From the NCBI GenBank assembly GCA_034423775.1, contig CP139918.1, positions 3,100,001 through 3,164,000 on the forward strand: 64,000 nucleotides of DNA, in the 5' to 3' direction. Numbering within the stretch: the stretch's first letter is position 1; each line of letters starts with the position of its first letter. This document shows positions 44,546 to 52,733 of this stretch, one piece after another. The position numbers and the translations under genes are program-made. The notes below the pieces were generated by a model. That model saw nothing but the letters and a program-made list of their open reading frames with translations, ran no database searches and had not been told where the DNA came from. Source of the DNA: Alphaproteobacteria bacterium US3C007. GTDB taxonomy: Bacteria > Pseudomonadota > Alphaproteobacteria > Rhodobacterales > Rhodobacteraceae.

Positions 44546-44922
44546 GTACACTAAACGTTTCCAACATCAGCGATGGCACCGATACAGTCGGCACCAGCTA
44601 TGTGGTTAATGGGTCTGCGAAGGCTTGGGCCGCTTATAACGGCCAAGGAACAGTCTCAACACGTCAGAGCTTTAACGTCTCCTCGATGACAGATGTTTCA
44701 ACTGGAACCTATACCTTCCAGCTTGTGTCAGGACTTTCTGGCTCAGGAGTAATTGGAAGCGCTTGGAACTCACCTGCGGAATATAGTTCTACACAAGAGT
44801 TCCCCGTGCAATCTGGAGGTTATGCCACCGCTTCGTTTTTCAAAGCGATATGCGGCAGTGACTCTACAGCTAGGGCTGATTGGTTCACTGGTTCAGCAGG
44901 GTGCATGGGAGACCTAGCATGA
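44542..44922 (+). CDS. Fibre-tip paralogue 3
   Basis: 126 residues. STLNVSNISD start, AKAWAAYNGQGTVSTRQSFN block, GTYTFQLVSG strand and ending MGDLA show common descent with the two genes before it. Same overlapping ATGA junction. Confidence 0.7.
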   Translation: MSTLNVSNISDGTDTVGTSYVVNGSAKAWAAYNGQGTVSTRQSFNVSSMTDVSTGTYTFQLVSGLSGSGVIGSAWNSPAEYSSTQEFPVQSGGYATASFFKAICGSDSTARADWFTGSAGCMGDLA

Positions 44923-45332
44923 CCCACGGCCACCTCTGGGATCGTCTAGCTGAAGCTAAGTCACGGCTAGAGCCTGTGCAGTCTAAATATCGTGTGCTGT
45001 TTGAAGACCCAGCCACACCAGATGAACCAGCCAAGGTGCTTGTGCCTGATCCTAACTTCATGGCTGCGGCTTTAGCTGGCAACGTATTGCCGCCCATTGA
45101 GACATACCAGCGTGATCGTTTGGTGCCAGATGGACAGCCTAAAGAGCATCCATATGCGGAGCCTATCGGTGCTATGAGCGAAGAAGAAGCCATAGAATAT
45201 CTGGTGCAGAAAGACATCGATCCAGCCGTTTGGCGGGATTACCAAGGCAACCGCACGATTATGAAGATTGTGCCAGTTGAAATGATCCCAGCGGATCGCT
45301 CATTTAGAAATGCATGGAGAATTGTTCAATGA
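44919..45332 (+). CDS. Fibre-region protein, putative assembly factor
   Basis: 137 residues, helical start then PDPNFMAAALAGNVLPPIET and a C-terminal MKIVPVEMIPADRSFRNAWRI. That last element recurs in the next gene (VVPADRTFRGAWAF), as in phage proteins that follow fibre genes. Function not known. Confidence 0.6.
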   Translation: MTHGHLWDRLAEAKSRLEPVQSKYRVLFEDPATPDEPAKVLVPDPNFMAAALAGNVLPPIETYQRDRLVPDGQPKEHPYAEPIGAMSEEEAIEYLVQKDIDPAVWRDYQGNRTIMKIVPVEMIPADRSFRNAWRIVQ

Positions 45333-45676
45333 CAACTTACATCAATATAAACGGAGATGTTCGTGAAGCATCTTCTCTGGTCGTACCAGCGGATCGTACA
45401 TTTCGTGGCGCTTGGGCATTCAACGGCGATGCTGTCGAAGTAGACATGACAGCGGCTAAGGCCATCCATAAGGACAACCTACGAGCAGAACGTGCGCCCC
45501 GCTTGGCTGACTTAGATGTGGCCTATATGAAGGCTTTGGAGGCGGGATCTGGCGCTGATGCTATTGCTGCACAAAAGGCAACGCTGCGTGACATCACAGA
45601 CGATGCTCGCATTGATGCTGCGACTACACCTGATGCGCTGAAGGCATTGGACTTGGCTACCCTGTTGGGAGAATAA
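45329..45676 (+). CDS. Fibre-region protein, putative tail fibre assembly
   Basis: 115 residues. PADRTFRGAWAFNGDAVEVD and the helical LADLDVAYMKALEAG match small proteins often annotated near phage fibres (DUF4376-like pattern of tail fibre assembly). Overlaps the preceding gene by 4 bases. Confidence 0.6.
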   Translation: MTTYININGDVREASSLVVPADRTFRGAWAFNGDAVEVDMTAAKAIHKDNLRAERAPRLADLDVAYMKALEAGSGADAIAAQKATLRDITDDARIDAATTPDALKALDLATLLGE

Positions 45677-45677
45677 A

Positions 45678-46766
45678 ATGAGCAGCAAGGCACGAGGATT
45701 AGCAGACCTAGGCAACGCCTTCGATGATGGTGCTTTGTCTAATCGTAACCTGATTATCAATGGTGGCATGGTCATTGACCAGCGCAATGGAGGTGCGAGT
45801 GTAACAGGATCTGCGTCAGCCGCTAAGTTTGCTGCCGACAGGTTTTCTTTTTTTGCAAATACTACTGGAACAATTACCATTCAACAGGTGTCAGATGCGC
45901 CAGACGGATTTGCAAATTCCAATAAGGTAACATGCACTTCTGCTGCAACGTCTGACTCATCTGCAAGCAGAGTGCAGCTATATCATGCAATAGAAGGTCA
46001 TAACACAGCTAATCTTGCATTTGGTTCATCAAGCGCAAAAGCCATCACATTATCTTTTTGGGTCAAAGCATCCAATACTGGGACATATGGTGGGTCGTTT
46101 GTTAACGGTGCAGCAAACAGGTCGTACCCTTACCAATATACGATCAGTGCTTCAAATACTTGGGAGTATAAAATAATAACAATTTCTGGTGACACAACTG
46201 GAACTTGGGCAACTGATAACACAACGGGTATGTATGTATTCTGGAGCCTTGGTATTGGATCAACGTTTGAAGGCACAGCTAATCAATGGAATGGGGCTTT
46301 TGATATTGGCCCACCGTCATCGTTTAGCCTCAAAGACAACCTTAACGCTACCTTGCAAATCACAGGCGTCCAGCTAGAAGTAGGCGACACAGCCACCCCC
46401 TTCGAAAATCGGTCGTATGGGGACGAGCTTGCACGGTGCCAGAGGTATTTTCAAGCGTTTAATGCCGACAGCGGGAGTAACACTATTTTAAGCAACGGTA
46501 TTGCGGAAACAACTTCTCAGGTAAGAGGGGCCGTACCACTGTTGGTTCAAATGCGTGCTGTCCCAAGTGTTTCAGTAAGTAATATAACCGACTTTCGCTT
46601 TTACACAACAGGGCAGCACAACTTTACTGGAGGCGCTATCAATGGGTTAAGCAAAAAAGCAATGGGAATTTTTGCTTCAACTAGCGCATCAATGACAGCA
46701 GGACACGCTGGGCAGGTTCTTTGGGCCAATGCTACGGGCTACCTTCATGCAGATGCGGAGTTATAA
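45678..46766 (+). CDS. Tail fibre with carbohydrate-binding-like domain
   Basis: 362 residues. NRNLIINGGMVIDQRNGG opens the domain, a jelly-roll-like body follows, and ITGVQLEVGDTATPFENRSY with ELARCQRYFQ closes it. This is the common signature of phage receptor-binding proteins. The last 110 residues form a separate tip. Likely binds surface glycans. Confidence 0.8.
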   Translation: MSSKARGLADLGNAFDDGALSNRNLIINGGMVIDQRNGGASVTGSASAAKFAADRFSFFANTTGTITIQQVSDAPDGFANSNKVTCTSAATSDSSASRVQLYHAIEGHNTANLAFGSSSAKAITLSFWVKASNTGTYGGSFVNGAANRSYPYQYTISASNTWEYKIITISGDTTGTWATDNTTGMYVFWSLGIGSTFEGTANQWNGAFDIGPPSSFSLKDNLNATLQITGVQLEVGDTATPFENRSYGDELARCQRYFQAFNADSGSNTILSNGIAETTSQVRGAVPLLVQMRAVPSVSVSNITDFRFYTTGQHNFTGGAINGLSKKAMGIFASTSASMTAGHAGQVLWANATGYLHADAEL

Positions 46767-46768
46767 AC

Positions 46769-46951
46769 ATGGATAATATGAATATTACAGCGGCTCAGTA
46801 CACGACTGACATGCATGGCAACACCGCCTCCATCCAAGCAACAATAGACGGCACTGAAATGTCAGTACCCCTTGATCCAGCCAATCGCCACTACGCTGAA
46901 ATCATGCGGCAGGTCGATGCTGGCACACTAACGATTGCAGAGGCTGACTAA
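46769..46951 (+). CDS. Small phage protein
   Basis: 60 residues; DGTEMSVPLDPANRHYAEIM followed by an acidic end IAEAD. Similar short proteins follow fibre genes in marine phages. Overlaps the repeat protein start by one base. Confidence 0.6.
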   Translation: MDNMNITAAQYTTDMHGNTASIQATIDGTEMSVPLDPANRHYAEIMRQVDAGTLTIAEAD

Positions 46952-48816
46952 TGTTAGGCTTTAGCCCACTCGCATCTGCGCCACTAGCGGACAGTGGTGT
47001 TACATCAGTTGATTATGTTTTCGTTGCTGACGCTGGCGCTTTTGCGCTCAGCGGGCAAACAGCAGAGCTAAATAGAAGCGTAGTCTTAACTGCTGGCGCT
47101 GGCACTTTTTCAGCGACTGGGCAAACAGCAGACTTAGACAAAGACGTTACATTAGCGCTTAATGCTGGTTCATTCGCAGTCACTGGGCAGGCGGTAGATT
47201 TAGACAAAGATGTGCAAGCATCTCTTGACGCCGGTTCATTCGCGCTGACGGGGCAAGCAGCAGATTTAAACAAGCATGTAAGATTGGCGCTTGACGCCGG
47301 TTCATTCGCGCTGACGGGGCAAGATGTAAGTCTTACAATATCAGAAGGCTTTAAGGCTGGTTCGTTTACGCTGGCGGGCCAAGACGTAAACTTTGAGGTT
47401 GGTGAGTTCTTTGGCGCTGGCGGCTTTTTGCTATCAGGGCAAAATGTTAATTTAGCCAAGTCAGTTAGATTTACGGCTGGCACTGGCACGTTTGCGCTGA
47501 CCGGCCAAAATGTGACTTTTGCAAGCGGCAAAGTGTTTACAGCAGATGCAGGCAGTTTTGCGCTTACGGGCCAAGCAGCCAATCTAAACAAAGATGTTGC
47601 AGCTACGCTTGGTGCCGGTTCGTTTGGGCTGACAGGACAGGCAGCGGATCTTGATAAAGATGTTGCTGTTGAGCTTGATGCTGGATCATTTGCAGCAACT
47701 GGTCAGGCCGCAAATCTAAACAAAGACGTTAGGCTTGCTGCTGATGCAGGCGCATTTGCGCTGACCGGCCAAGACGCAAGCTTTATAAAAGATCTGGCCA
47801 TAGAGCTTGACGCTGGCTTATTCGCGCTTTCTGGGCAAGTTACAGACCTTGATAAAAGCGTTAGGTTTACCGCCGATGCAGGCGCGTTTGCGCTGACCGG
47901 CCAAACCGTAGACTTTGCGCGCAATGTTAAACCAGCGCTTGATGCCGGTTCATTTACGCTAACAGGGCAAGCAGTAGATTTGTTCTACGGTCAGTCCATT
48001 GCGGCTGGAACTGGCTTGTTTGCGCTGGCTGGTCAAGATGCTGACTTTACTGTCTCTGAGGCGTTTGAGGCTGGTACATTTACGCTTACCGGCCAAGCAG
48101 CAAGTCTAAACAAGCATGTTGCTCTCACGTTAGATGCGGGCAGTTTTACGCTTACGGGCCAAGACGCAACCCTGATTAAAGATGTATTTATAGATCTTGA
48201 CGCCGGTTCATTCGCGCTGACTGGCCAAGATGCAACCCTGATTAAAGATGTTAGGTTTGATGCTGACGCCGGTTCATTCGCGCTGACTGGCCAAGATGCC
48301 GACTTTATCCTGTCTGAAATCTTTGAAACTGGTTTGTTTGCAGCATCTGGCCAAGAGGCATTCTTTGATGTTGGCGAGTTCTTTGGCCCCGGCGGCTTTA
48401 TTGTAACCGGCCAAGATGCGGGCCTTGTCAAAGATGTTAGATTTACCGCCGAAACTGGTTCGTTTGCGCTGTCAGGGCAAGACGTTGAGCTTACGGTTCA
48501 CAGAGTTATGGCGTCCGATGTCGGCTTGTTTGTACTTACGGGGCAAGACGCTGATTTAGATAAAGACGTTATTGTCACTCTAGACGCCGGTTCGTTTGCA
48601 CTAGCGGGCCAAGAGGCTGACTTTATTGTTGGTGAAGCCGTAGACGTTGGCCACTTTGCACTCACTGGCCAAGATGCTGCATTTTACTTTACCTTCAACC
48701 GCCGGTTTGAGTTTGATGATTACTCGCAAGATGTAACCACAAACACTCACAACTCTGTCACGTTGGCAGAGAACAGCTCAATAATAATAGAAGAAGCGTA
48801 CAAAGAGGCAGCATAA
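46951..48816 (+). CDS. Giant-repeat adhesin-like virion protein
   Basis: 621 residues. After LGFSPLASAPLADSG it consists of 26 tandem repeats of about 21-25 residues with consensus AGSFALTGQxAxL, then (N/D)KDV-type linkers, ending in a short non-repeated tail (FNRRFEFDDYSQD onward). The regular glycine and hydrophobic spacing suggests a beta solenoid or stacked hairpins forming a long spike. Neighbouring repeats are almost identical in DNA, so copy number may vary. No signal peptide; position between fibres and lysis genes supports a virion role. Confidence 0.75.
   Translation: MLGFSPLASAPLADSGVTSVDYVFVADAGAFALSGQTAELNRSVVLTAGAGTFSATGQTADLDKDVTLALNAGSFAVTGQAVDLDKDVQASLDAGSFALTGQAADLNKHVRLALDAGSFALTGQDVSLTISEGFKAGSFTLAGQDVNFEVGEFFGAGGFLLSGQNVNLAKSVRFTAGTGTFALTGQNVTFASGKVFTADAGSFALTGQAANLNKDVAATLGAGSFGLTGQAADLDKDVAVELDAGSFAATGQAANLNKDVRLAADAGAFALTGQDASFIKDLAIELDAGLFALSGQVTDLDKSVRFTADAGAFALTGQTVDFARNVKPALDAGSFTLTGQAVDLFYGQSIAAGTGLFALAGQDADFTVSEAFEAGTFTLTGQAASLNKHVALTLDAGSFTLTGQDATLIKDVFIDLDAGSFALTGQDATLIKDVRFDADAGSFALTGQDADFILSEIFETGLFAASGQEAFFDVGEFFGPGGFIVTGQDAGLVKDVRFTAETGSFALSGQDVELTVHRVMASDVGLFVLTGQDADLDKDVIVTLDAGSFALAGQEADFIVGEAVDVGHFALTGQDAAFYFTFNRRFEFDDYSQDVTTNTHNSVTLAENSSIIIEEAYKEAA
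47029..48690 (+). repeat. Coding tandem repeat array
   Basis: 26 units of roughly 63-75 bases encoding the GxFxLTGQ motif. Several neighbours share GCCGGTTCATTCGCGCTGAC-like cores almost unchanged (for example near 47230, 47295, 48203 and 48269), pointing to recent duplication. Confidence 0.85.
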
Positions 48817-49142
48817 TGACATTCAACATCAAGCAAAATGATACTGCGCCATCTATCCGCGCAAATCTTAAAGACGGTGACGCGGCTGCTGTAGATTTAA
48901 CAGGTGCTTCTGTTAGGTTTCACATGCGCACAATCGGCGGCACAACTAGCAAAGTTGATGCGCCGGGCGTTATTATTTCGCCGCCTGCTGGTGGCGTTGT
49001 GCAATATAATTGGATTGGGTCTGACACTGACACCGTTGACAGCTATCAGGCAGAGTTTGAAATAACTTATGCAGATGGCACCGTCGAAACATTCCCCAAC
49101 GACAGCTACATTCGCGTCGAAATCACCGACGATATTACCTAA
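48816..49142 (+). CDS. BppU N-terminal-like baseplate protein
   Basis: 108 residues. DTAPSIRANLKDG, VDLTGASVRFHMR and YQAEFEITYADG match the N-terminal domain of BppU, which anchors receptor-binding parts to baseplates. Here it is a stand-alone domain right after the repeat protein, and may attach it to the virion. Confidence 0.75.
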   Translation: MTFNIKQNDTAPSIRANLKDGDAAAVDLTGASVRFHMRTIGGTTSKVDAPGVIISPPAGGVVQYNWIGSDTDTVDSYQAEFEITYADGTVETFPNDSYIRVEITDDIT

Positions 49143-49159
49143 AATTGAAAGCAATAACT

Positions 49160-49387
49160 ATGGAAACGATCGCGTTTTTTATACAATGGGCGGTCGCCCC
49201 GGTTGCTGCGTTTGTTTGGATGCTGCATGTAAAAGTCAGCCAGCAGACAACTGACATAGCCGTTCTAAAAGCAACGTCTGACGGCAACAAACTGGCGCAT
49301 GATCGAGAGATTAAAGATGTTAAAGATGCGCTGAAATCTATCTCGTTCAAACTTGATAACATAGAGCTGGCGCTGCGCGATAAATGA
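49160..49387 (+). CDS. Membrane-anchored coiled-coil protein (XhlA-like)
   Basis: 75 residues: one membrane helix (FFIQWAVAPVAAFVWML) and a charged coiled coil (VKDALKSISFKLDNIELALR). Resembles haemolysin XhlA-type lysis accessories. ATG 49160 preferred over TTG 49145. Confidence 0.65.
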   Translation: METIAFFIQWAVAPVAAFVWMLHVKVSQQTTDIAVLKATSDGNKLAHDREIKDVKDALKSISFKLDNIELALRDK

Positions 49388-49560
49388 TCTGCCAAATTGC
49401 GTTTGTCTTGGTTGGCGTTCTATCGGGCGGCGACCTCTTCAACGCGTGCATTTATCGCTGCCCACCTAGCTCAAACTTCTATTATCATTACCCGCCAAAG
49501 CTGCGCGTGCCTTATGGCGCGCCCTGCCCTCGCTATCTAAAAGTCGGAAGCAACACATGA
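49384..49560 (+). CDS. Small cysteine-containing exported-like protein
   Basis: 58 residues, start overlapping the previous stop and stop overlapping the next start (ATGA). Hydrophobic N terminus (IAFVLVGVLSGG), then four cysteines and many tyrosines and prolines. Could be a spanin-like lysis protein, but there is no canonical lipobox. Short and unassigned. Confidence 0.5.
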   Translation: MICQIAFVLVGVLSGGDLFNACIYRCPPSSNFYYHYPPKLRVPYGAPCPRYLKVGSNT

Positions 49561-50024
49561 TCGATCCAGCAACAGCAATTATGGCGGCGGGTGCTGCGTT
49601 TAACGCTATCCGCAAAGGCTGTCAGATTGGGCGTGACCTCGAAGGCATGGCGGGCGATCTTGGCCGCTGGTCAAAAGCTATCTCGGACTTTGACTTTGCG
49701 GCTAAACGAATTGAAAACCCTAAGTGGTATCAGAGCTTTGGCAATGTTGAAGAGCAAGCCATGCAGCTTTTTGTGCAAAAGAAACAGCGTGAAAATATGC
49801 GCGATGATCTGCGCAAAATGATCAGCGAAACGCTCGGCCCATCAGCTTGGCAAGAGCTTATTCGCATGGAAAACGAAATCCGCCAGAAGCAAAAAGATGC
49901 GCAGTATAAGCGGATTGAGCGCAAAGAAACTATTATTGCTTGGGCTGCTGGCATGCTGCTGTTTCTACTCTGCGTTGGCGCTTTGTTTGGCTTTGTTTGG
50001 ATAGCAGTCAAGCGCGATGGCTGA
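49557..50024 (+). CDS. Tail-anchored phage membrane protein
   Basis: 155 residues: helical body with coiled coil (MENEIRQKQKDAQYKRIERK) and one C-terminal membrane helix (AGMLLFLLCVGALFGFVWIA). Position in the lysis cassette suggests an inner-membrane spanin or virion protein; not recognised. Confidence 0.65.
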   Translation: MIDPATAIMAAGAAFNAIRKGCQIGRDLEGMAGDLGRWSKAISDFDFAAKRIENPKWYQSFGNVEEQAMQLFVQKKQRENMRDDLRKMISETLGPSAWQELIRMENEIRQKQKDAQYKRIERKETIIAWAAGMLLFLLCVGALFGFVWIAVKRDG

Positions 50025-50271
50025 CGGTGTTTCTGGCGTTGGCTCTGCGCCATTTAACGTTGCCTCTGACATCCATCAACAAACGCAAACGCGCGAGCGA
50101 ATAGAAACCCACCTGGTCGAGCAGCGCGTAGCAAAAGAGCATCGCGCCAATCACACGCATTTGGAAGCGCTAAGAGAGCAAAAGCTAGATTTGGGCAAGG
50201 CTTACGACAGGTATGGCGCAAAGACTACAGCCGATCGCCCAACCGGCACAAACATCAACATCGAGGTTTAA
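50017..50271 (+). CDS. Small hydrophilic phage protein
   Basis: 84 residues, histidine- and glutamate-rich coiled-coil middle (HLVEQRVAKEHRANHTHLEA), no membrane segment. Unknown role; overlaps the gene before by 8 bases. Confidence 0.6.
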   Translation: MADGVSGVGSAPFNVASDIHQQTQTRERIETHLVEQRVAKEHRANHTHLEALREQKLDLGKAYDRYGAKTTADRPTGTNINIEV

Positions 50272-50272
50272 C

Positions 50273-50470
50273 ATGACACCAGAAAGATTAGACGCTTGGC
50301 GCATCGTGCCGCGCCTGCTGATTTTGAGCTACATGGTTGTTTTCTATCAAACGTGCAGTTGGTTTATGAGTTTAGAGCTGCCCAATAATGCGCAAGCTGG
50401 ATTTGTCAGCGTTATTGTTGGTGCCGGGGCAGCTTGGTTTGGGCTGTATGTAAACGGTGGCAAAAAATGA
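50273..50470 (+). CDS. Two-helix membrane protein, possible holin partner
   Basis: 65 residues with membrane helices at about 13-32 and 40-60 (VSVIVGAGAAWFGLYV). Starts 1 base after the preceding stop and overlaps the next gene. Candidate holin or antiholin by position. Confidence 0.6.
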   Translation: MTPERLDAWRIVPRLLILSYMVVFYQTCSWFMSLELPNNAQAGFVSVIVGAGAAWFGLYVNGGKK

Positions 50471-50853
50471 TGCAGTTCATCACACCTATCGCAAACCTCG
50501 CTGGCACTTGGCTAAATGGCAAAGTCGAGCAAAAGGCTGCTGAAACCAAAGTCAAAGTGGCGCGAGCAGAAGCAGAAGCTGCCATCATGGTCAGCTCATC
50601 AACAAGCGCCGCCGAGTGGGAAAAAATCCAAGCGAAAAACCAAAACAACTCGTGGGCTGATGAGCTGTATGCTGTGATCTTTGCGTTGCCATTGGTGCTT
50701 GCGTTTGCAGGCGACTGGGGTCGCACAATGGTCGAGAACGGGTTCACCGCGCTTGATGCCTGCCCCGACTGGTACAAGGCAGCTCTTGGCATAATCTTGA
50801 GCGCCACCTTTGCCAGCAGGCAAGCCACCAAGTTTTTTATGAAAGGCAAATGA
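50467..50853 (+). CDS. Putative holin
   Basis: 128 residues. Amphipathic N-terminal helix (KVEQKAAETKVKVARAEAEA), then two membrane helices (about 68-86 and 105-122). This layout is common for holins of marine phages directly upstream of an endolysin, as here (2 bases apart). Confidence 0.65.
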   Translation: MMQFITPIANLAGTWLNGKVEQKAAETKVKVARAEAEAAIMVSSSTSAAEWEKIQAKNQNNSWADELYAVIFALPLVLAFAGDWGRTMVENGFTALDACPDWYKAALGIILSATFASRQATKFFMKGK

Positions 50854-50854
50854 T

Positions 50855-51391
50855 ATGAAAAAGAACTTCGACAAATGCTTGCAGATGCTGCTGGTTCACG
50901 AGGGCGGTTTTACAGCAGATAAGTTTGATCCCGGTAACGATGGCGATGGCTATGGCAACCAAGGCAGTACAAATATGGGCGTCACTGCGAAAACCTATGC
51001 CGCCTATACTGGCCAGCCTGCGCCGATCGAGGTTATGAAAGCGCTGACGTTTGATGACATTGCACCAATTTATAAGCAAAACTATTGGGATCGCGCTCGC
51101 TGTGATGACTTAGCCTCTGGCTTGGATTGGAGCGTTTTTGACTGGCAGGTGAACTCTGGCAATCGATCTAGCAAAGCACTGCAAAAGATTGTTGGCGCTA
51201 AGCCAGATGGTGCTATCGGGCCTAAAACCCTGCAAGCTGTTGGCAACTATGAAGCTCGCGAGCTGATAGAGAAAATGCACTCAAGCAGGCAAGTTTTCTA
51301 CAGCTCTTTAAAGACGTTTGCGAGGTATGGAAAAGGCTGGACGCGGCGCAACGATGAAACGTTAGAGGCGGCGCTGCATATGTTGGAGTAA
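50855..51391 (+). CDS. GH108 endolysin (N-acetylmuramidase)
   Basis: 178 residues. VHEGGF (E16) is the catalytic glutamate motif of GH108, followed by GATAKTYAAYTG-type (here MGVTAKTYAAYTG) and WDRARCDDLASGLDWSVFDW. The C-terminal half is the peptidoglycan-binding PG_3 region (KPDGAIGPKTLQAV). No signal peptide, so it needs the holin. Ends the rightward late operon. Confidence 0.93.
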   Translation: MKKNFDKCLQMLLVHEGGFTADKFDPGNDGDGYGNQGSTNMGVTAKTYAAYTGQPAPIEVMKALTFDDIAPIYKQNYWDRARCDDLASGLDWSVFDWQVNSGNRSSKALQKIVGAKPDGAIGPKTLQAVGNYEARELIEKMHSSRQVFYSSLKTFARYGKGWTRRNDETLEAALHMLE

Positions 51392-51392
51392 A

Positions 51393-51410
51393 GGCCAGCA
51401 AAAGCTGGCC
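51393..51410. terminator. Terminator between endolysin and leftward regulators
   Basis: Perfect 7-bp stem GGCCAGC (51393-51399) and GCTGGCC (51404-51410) with an AAAA loop. Both flanking operons converge on it. The T tract is weak (CTCTCTCACTTTTT). Confidence 0.7.
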
Positions 51411-51415
51411 CTCTC

Positions 51416-51721
51416 TCACTTTTTGTAATCGCGCAGCACTTCGTTGACTGCGCCAACACGCAAGCCAACCTCTTGCGAAATCTCTTGGCTGCTCAAGCCT
51501 AAATCATTTAAGCGCCTGATTAAGATTGTGCGCGGGTGAAGCTTTCTGCCCGTCACAGTATAGGCGTCAGGCTTGTTGGTTTTGAGGTTATCGTGCCTGC
51601 CATCACGCGCACGCGTTTTGTGAGCGTCGATCCTTGCCATCTTTAACATGCGCTCGCCTAGCTCAGCTTCTTGCTCGGGCGTTGTAATTTGGCGCATATC
51701 GATTTTGCTTTGATCATTCAT
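51416..51721 (-). CDS. Small HTH protein
   Basis: 101 residues with a C-terminal helix-turn-helix (DLGLSSQEISQEVGLRVGAV) of the kind found in small phage regulators. ATG overlaps the stop of the gene upstream. Last gene of the leftward cluster. Confidence 0.7.
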   Translation of the reverse strand: MNDQSKIDMRQITTPEQEAELGERMLKMARIDAHKTRARDGRHDNLKTNKPDAYTVTGRKLHPRTILIRRLNDLGLSSQEISQEVGLRVGAVNEVLRDYKK

Positions 51722-51971
51722 TGGCAAGATCCTCTGGCACCCGCCAATAGGTAGAGCTGCCAAAGCGCTCGGTAACAAGCCAGCCTCTCTCAACAATGCG
51801 CTCAATGACTTTATGAACTCCACAGCTTTGACTGCGAGGCTTCATAAAGCGCTTGCCATTCAGCTCACCCTTGGCGATTTCGCGCAAACTAGGGCATCGA
51901 TGCTTGAGCTGCCAATGTTTCAAAATGAAAGTAAAAACCTCACGCTGGCGGTCTGTCAGCGGGGGCCTCAT
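51714..51971 (-). CDS. LexA-N-terminal-like winged-helix protein
   Basis: 85 residues. PPLTDRQREVFTFILKHW, PSLREIAKG and VIERIVERGWL match the LexA DNA-binding domain, without a protease part. It may read SOS-type operators or repress phage genes. Overlaps both neighbours. Confidence 0.75.
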   Translation of the reverse strand: MRPPLTDRQREVFTFILKHWQLKHRCPSLREIAKGELNGKRFMKPRSQSCGVHKVIERIVERGWLVTERFGSSTYWRVPEDLANE

Positions 51972-52225
51972 TGGACAACTTCCCAGTCAATATCTAGCTC
52001 GCCATTTTCAAGCAAAGTAAGCGTTGCGTTTTCTAACTGAAAAGATCCAATGGCGCTGTCTTCCATAGTTTCAGCAAGAGCTGCACTTATTTCGCGCTCA
52101 ATCTTTTGCCATTTTTGCTTTTGGAATTTGGCAAGCTGTATATCGCTGGCAAGCATTGCCAAATCTTTCTTTAGCTCTGCGTCAATTTTTCTGGCGGTTA
52201 GGTCAATGACCTTACGCACGCTCAC
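51968..52225 (-). CDS. Hypothetical helical phage protein
   Basis: 85 residues, GTG start with a CGGAG site 8 bases upstream, overlapping the previous stop (GTGA). Long amphipathic helix in the middle, acidic end. No family recognised. Confidence 0.6.
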   Translation of the reverse strand: MSVRKVIDLTARKIDAELKKDLAMLASDIQLAKFQKQKWQKIEREISAALAETMEDSAIGSFQLENATLTLLENGELDIDWEVVQ

Positions 52226-52416
52226 TTCATTAACTCCGAAACTACTGGCAGCATCCAAAGGCCACCAAAGAGCATAATAAACAGTGAAATTGCGCCGATA
52301 AAATCTGTGAAAAGCAGCCAGCATAATCTACCAATGCTAGGCTGGCTGGCTAGGCTGTTCTGACATTCTGGTGCGTCAGTAACATCAAACAATGTATATA
52401 TTATACGACTTTTCAA
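52222..52416 (-). CDS. Small membrane protein, start uncertain
   Basis: Up to 64 residues with one clear membrane segment (FIGAISLFIMLFGGLWML). The only starts are TTG codons, and the first overlaps a TATAAT box (52400-52405) that may be the promoter of this cluster. Real start unknown. Confidence 0.4.
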   Translation of the reverse strand: MKSRIIYTLFDVTDAPECQNSLASQPSIGRLCWLLFTDFIGAISLFIMLFGGLWMLPVVSELMK

Positions 52417-52733
52417 GGGCCTGTGGTATTCAAACCCTATTGAATTAGCTTTTGCTCCTTGTCTCTTTATACCCCTCTTTCGCCCCCATCTTACGCTTCA
52501 AACGCCCTTTTTGAACCATATATTCCGTTAATTACGCAGTAAAACGAAACAAATACATTCAATTGATCTATTACCTCTAAACTCAGGTTACTCCCAACGC
52601 TATCTTTCCAAAGTCGCCCAATCCCATTGGCCAAGAATTCTACGGTCTTACACATTCTTATCGATGGTTTCCCAAAATCGCTTTATCAAATAGCATCAGA
52701 CCCTGCAGAAACTGACATTTGTCTATAAATACG
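52417..52733. other. Gene-free stretch, no feature recognised
   Basis: 317 bases between the leftward regulatory cluster and the right-end winged-helix gene. AT-rich with C/T runs. I see no terminator, tRNA or attachment core here. Confidence 0.5.

Larger units (their letters stand above)
44163..44924 (+). repeat. Repeated junction sequence between fibre-tip paralogues
   Basis: GGAGAC(C/T)TAGCATGA occurs at the end of each of three tip genes (near 44166, 44531 and 44908). At the first two it continues identically into GTACACT of the next gene. It encodes GDLA-stop and the next start, and gives short homology for gene gain, loss or exchange. Confidence 0.65.

Noticed and set aside
47013..47591. 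Long antisense reading frame opposite the repeat protein
   Set aside because: It mirrors the repeat (PVSANEPAS-type units), has no ribosome site, and exists only because the coding strand is repetitive.
46951..48816. Tandem repeats as a CRISPR array
   Set aside because: Units are in-frame coding repeats without unique spacers of constant length.
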